Positions 59,697 through 64,000 of a stretch of DNA of 64,000 bases are shown here, in pieces (within the stretch, counting starts at the first letter, position 1; each line of letters starts with the position of its first letter). The DNA is from Brachynemurus nebulosus (lineage: Eukaryota; Arthropoda; Insecta; Neuroptera; Myrmeleontidae): NCBI GenBank assembly GCA_035578155.1, contig JAPWDM010000001.1:13735725-13799724 (forward strand), written 5' to 3'. A program made the translations under genes and the position numbers. A model generated the notes under the pieces. That model saw only the letters and a program-made list of their open reading frames with translations, was not told the DNA's origin and did not search any database.

Positions 59697-60726
59697 GGGG
59701 AGAGCGGGGCTATACCGTACAGCGAGGCTAAACCGTACACTCATTTTTCGTGTCTAGATTTCAAGCTAGACAAGTCCAATCGTTGTCGCAACCTAGCGCC
59801 TGACCGCGGAAAATCATAGGATTGAGTTCGTTCCGCTGTGCGTATAAATGCCAATATGACGGTGAAAAAACTTGTTTTTATTATTTCTCTTATAATTTTG
59901 GGGCACTGCCAAATAAGAGTTGGGTGGAGAACCTTTACTTATGAGCTAATAGCGATAAGATCATGAGAAATTACTTTTCTTAAGCCCTCTCTTGATCACT
60001 AGTGAAGACTATAGTTAGGCGACGGAATTTGAGGTTAGGTTATGAAACTCCCACAAGGTACAGGATGGGGCTAAACCGTACAGAAGTGTACGAGAGCCCA
60101 AAGTGGTTTAATATGGTAACATTAATAAATTGTAGTTGATGCAGGAAATACAATAAAGTCTGCCGAATCTGCAAATAATTTTACTTGTGATTTTTGTTTA
60201 AATGTATAAACTTTAAATAAAATACTTTCGTTCTCTAAAATTTATCACTTTTTTTGATAAAAGTTAACCTAACACTTTTTATACTTTTATAAGCTGAACT
60301 AAATATACCGATAATACAAGTTACGTTATGTTGTTTCTTAGTTGAGTCGACAATAAATAATAAAATGTATTTTCTACAATAATTTATTGCATTACTCTTA
60401 TTTACTTCCTTAACAAGATGATTTTTTTACAATAATTTATTGCATTACTCTTATTTACTTCCTTAACAAGATGATTTTTTTACTGTACGGTATAGCCTGT
60501 CCTACCGTACGGAATAGTTCCGACCCCCGGGGCTATTTCGTACAGAGACACTTTTTTGTAATTTAATTTAAATATGTAAACAGTGGAATAATTCAAATTT
60601 CTTTGTGTGAAATCAGTAGCCAATTGTCCAAATTATATATTGCTAATTTTCTTATAATATTATACTCGATATTAGATGAACAATAACAGCTCTCCCTTAA
60701 GTGTACGGCATAGCCCCGCTCTCCCC
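59697..60726. mobile_element. TA-target element with repeated CCGTACAG motif, 1.03 kb
   Basis: Ends GGGGAGAGCGGGGCTATACC and the inverse GGGGAGAGCGGGGCTATGCC are flanked by TA at 59695-59696 and 60727-60728. Internal GGCTAAACCGTACA, CTGTACGGTATAGC and CTACCGTACGGAATAG motifs echo the ends. No open frame of note, so non-autonomous. The TA target suggests a Tc1/mariner-type partner. Confidence 0.82.
60376..60481 (+). repeat. exact tandem duplication, 53 bp x 2
   Basis: ACAATAATTTATTGCATTAC...GATTTTTTT at 60376-60428 is repeated exactly at 60429-60481, inside the 59697-60726 element. Confidence 0.95.
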
Positions 60727-60924
60727 TACTGAGGTTCAGCCCTTAAAAACGTAAAACCTTTTTTTAAAGCCCCGATCAACCGGACACTCATCATCAGTTT
60801 TGAAACCATCAAAATGGCAAATCGCTTGTGGACTTTCAAATACATTTCGCTTGTAGACATTCAATACCGAAGATGAAAGGAAAAATTCGACTTCCGTGAT
60901 GGGGCTCCGCTGCTCACGGCGTTT

Positions 60925-61808
<884 letters not shown>

Positions 61809-61956
61809 GCTGAATTTCGAGTTTTTTCGAGTTTCGAAATTCGCTAAAATAGGTAATTTTTTATTTTTATTTTTACTGAGATATTCTCAAAAATTTCCTT
61901 TAATTAATTTTCAAATCCAGATGGAAAATCCTCACTCTAGCAATAATATTTTTAGC

Positions 61957-62229
61957 CAGTGCTGGATTTACATTAGAGGTACGCGGGGCTAGTGCTAAGG
62001 GCGGCAAATTTTTAGGAGGACAGCTAAATTTGGAACTTAATGTGGTAGTTTGGTGTTTTTTTTACTCTCGTCACTTATTTTGTGTACGAGAAAGGAAAAA
62101 AGTTAAAGAAATGTTTTTTTTTGCTTGTAACTTATTTTTTTTTTGTTAGGGAAAAGTTGATATGATTTTTTTCTAGGGACGGCATTTTTCACGATGTCCA
62201 GGGTGGCACTTAGGGTAAATCCGGCTCTG
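61957..62229. mobile_element. hAT MITE, 273 bp
   Basis: Starts CAGTGCTGGATTTACATTAG and ends with the inverse CAGAGCCGGATTTACCCTAA, a widespread hAT terminal pattern, with a GTGCTAAGGGCGGC / GGTGGCACTTAGG inner block. The flanks do not form a clear 8-bp duplication. Confidence 0.72.
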
Positions 62230-62237
62230 TTTATTAT

Positions 62238-62651
62238 TATTATTATTATTTTTTTTTTTTAAATAGGAAGAATTAACCAAATAAATTGTTTTTTATTATT
62301 ATAAATTTTAATTAATAATTGTTTTGATAGTTTTTTCTTTGATACTGTCAAATACCCCAGCTACTGTTAATATAGGTTCAGAAAGGTCACTTATTTGTAT
62401 ATATGGGTGATTCTACTTTTTAGATCCTTCAAAAAATTACAGTTGTCTCCACAATAAGGGAGGTTAAAACTATATACAGAATGAAGATACTATCATTTAT
62501 TTTATTTAAATAAAGTTAATAGCTCCTATTTAGATGACCTACCTACATTTACTTTATTTTTTGATTTAATTTTTTTATAAAAATGGTGTCAAACTTTTAT
62601 TGCAATTCTAAAACGCATGTCCCCATTACGTATTGCTTGGAACTATAACGT
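62238..62651. other. unannotated AT-rich stretch
   Basis: Nothing beyond (ATT)n and poly-T near 62230-62262. Confidence 0.4.
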
Positions 62652-63046
62652 TTGAAATTCCTTTAATTTTCCAGTAAATATATGAAAAAATTGACCTTAA
62701 GGATTATTAATTTTTATGTTTATTTAAAATATAGGTACTTACCTACGTAAATATACTTCTAAATTTGAAAATCAAGTAATTCATTTTTGAAACATATAAA
62801 AGTATATATCAAATTGTAAAGTGTTCGAATACGAATGTGGTGTTGGACATGTTGATACAATTTGCATGCATAACATTTTTCTTAGAGAATTTTTTTTTAA
62901 AAACTATTAATGAAATTTTTTTAGCTTATATAGGAAGTAGAAGATCCAAATATTAATATTATAAACAAAAAAGTTCAAATTTGTGGGAAATTATGGGAAT
63001 CCATTCGGTTTAAATTTTGTCATATGAGTAAATATGCTGTATATAT

Positions 63047-63136
<90 letters not shown>

Positions 63137-63309
63137 TTTGGCGAATCGGCATCATTTTCGGATTGTGGCAACCTTCAAATAAAATTCTATCATAGACCCA
63201 AGTTCAAGTCTTACCATGACAGTGACAGTAATAGCTGAATTTTCTTTTCAGTCGGAAATTCATTCAAACAATTGAAGATAGGAAGTAATGAAATAAAAAT
63301 TTGAAATAT
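62652..63309 (+). repeat. second copy of 53028-53677
   Basis: Offset is 9624 before the TA array and 9632 after it, so the copies differ by 8 bp of TA. No substitution was noticed by eye. The copy ends within the inner inverted-repeat arm at ATTTGAAATAT and joins directly to a different duplicated segment. Confidence 0.92.
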
Positions 63310-63310
63310 T

Positions 63311-64000
63311 GTAGAGGGGGGAAAAACGGTTTTCGCTGGATCTAACAGGCCCCCAGCCCCCCAGAATTAACGTAGAGGGTTGAAATTTGGTGTGTTGATA
63401 AAGTTCGTACCTAGGTTGTGCTTTTTGGAGGTTTTAATATTTTACCCCCCCACCCCCCTCATTTTTAAGCTACAATTTCATGCATTTTCGACGTTTTCGA
63501 AGTTTGTACCACTCGCACAGGTCACCCAAATAAACCTAGAGGGCTGAAATTTTGTATTCGGATTGAGTTAGTATCAAGGGGGTGCCTTTTGGGGGTCTCG
63601 ACGTTTAACCCCTACCCCCACCATTTTTATACCTAATAAAACATGATTTTTCTCGTTTTTTAACAGTTTCGTTCGGGTCAAAATCTCCCCAAATAAACCT
63701 AGAGGGCTGAAATTTTGTGTACAGGTTAAGCTAATAGCCAGACACTGTTTTTTGGGGGTTTCAACTTTTAACCCTTACCCCCACGATTTTTACGCCAATA
63801 TTTCCTTAATTTTTTTGCTTGTTTTCTAACACGTCTAGAGACTCCATAAGGAAACCTAGAGGGCTGAAATTTTGTACGTGTATTCAGTTAGTATCCAGCT
63901 AGTACCTTTTAGGGAGTCCACATTACTTTTCCCCCCACTTCTTCCATTTTTACATCGGAATTGAATGCTATTGTTAAATGTGTTTTAAATGCATTACTTT
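63311..64000 (+). repeat. second copy of 58652-59340
   Basis: Minisatellite sequence identical by eye to 58652-59340 except for two extra C in a C-run near 63445. It reaches the window edge, so its full length is unknown. Confidence 0.92.

Larger units (their letters stand above)
58186..60924. mobile_element. 2.7-kb block inserted in the satellite element
   Basis: It begins with a block shared with 25662-25725 (TTAGACTTATACAGTCTATA through GGCGAGAGCAGGGGCGC). A TA array, a ~160-bp minisatellite, an unidentified AT-rich stretch (59340-59690) and a TA-target element follow. Outer ends and target duplication are not resolved. Confidence 0.5.

Overview
The window looks like a gene-free stretch of an AT-rich arthropod nuclear genome, most likely an insect. 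I recognise no host exon, rRNA gene or functional tRNA gene. The evidence is the set of mobile elements: hAT, Tc1, pogo-like, PIF/Harbinger-like and TTAA-target DNA elements, a Penelope-like GIY-YIG fragment, non-LTR/SINE tails and many long (TA)n arrays. The species cannot be named from the sequence alone. Short open frames are nearly all AT-rich noise or translated TA repeats. Real coding traces are decayed element genes, several of which lack a start codon.

Layout. 0-1.5 kb: end of a hAT element with the C-terminus of its transposase. 1.5-4.6 kb: a large foldback element carrying a dated hAT insertion and a TA-target MITE. 4.8-5.7 kb: retroelement tail with five internal repeats. 6.8-8.5 kb: very AT-rich TA-target element with a palindromic MITE inside. 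11.3-12.2 kb: TTAA-target foldback with a ~280-bp palindrome. 13.2-14.0 kb: first copy of an element with a ~120-bp satellite. 15.3-16.3 kb: element with 8-bp target duplication and a tRNA-like SINE head. 17.4-19.7 kb: three-level nest (hAT MITE in a pogo-like element in a TTA-target element). 22.7-31.3 kb: several hAT elements and a Penelope-like fragment. 33.4-41.7 kb: more nested elements, including a broken copy of a widespread uncharacterised invertebrate gene family. 42.3-45.0 kb: full copy of the 120-bp satellite element. 45.2-45.9 kb: second TTAA foldback. 46.2-49.0 kb: pogo-like element broken by a TA array, which itself holds a nearly intact Tc1. 51.2-61.8 kb: an inverted copy of the satellite element split in three by a 5.27-kb foldback and a 2.7-kb block. 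62.6-64 kb: two segments of the preceding region repeated almost base for base and joined.

The pieces do not form a pathway. They form a stratigraphy: target duplications, broken frames and interrupted repeats give the order of insertion. The most unusual features are the 51-64 kb architecture, the recurrence of TA arrays at matching places in different copies of one element, and the chimeric near-identical duplication at the right edge, which may be biology or assembly. Superfamily names rest on terminal repeats, target duplications and protein motifs read by eye. No database search was possible.
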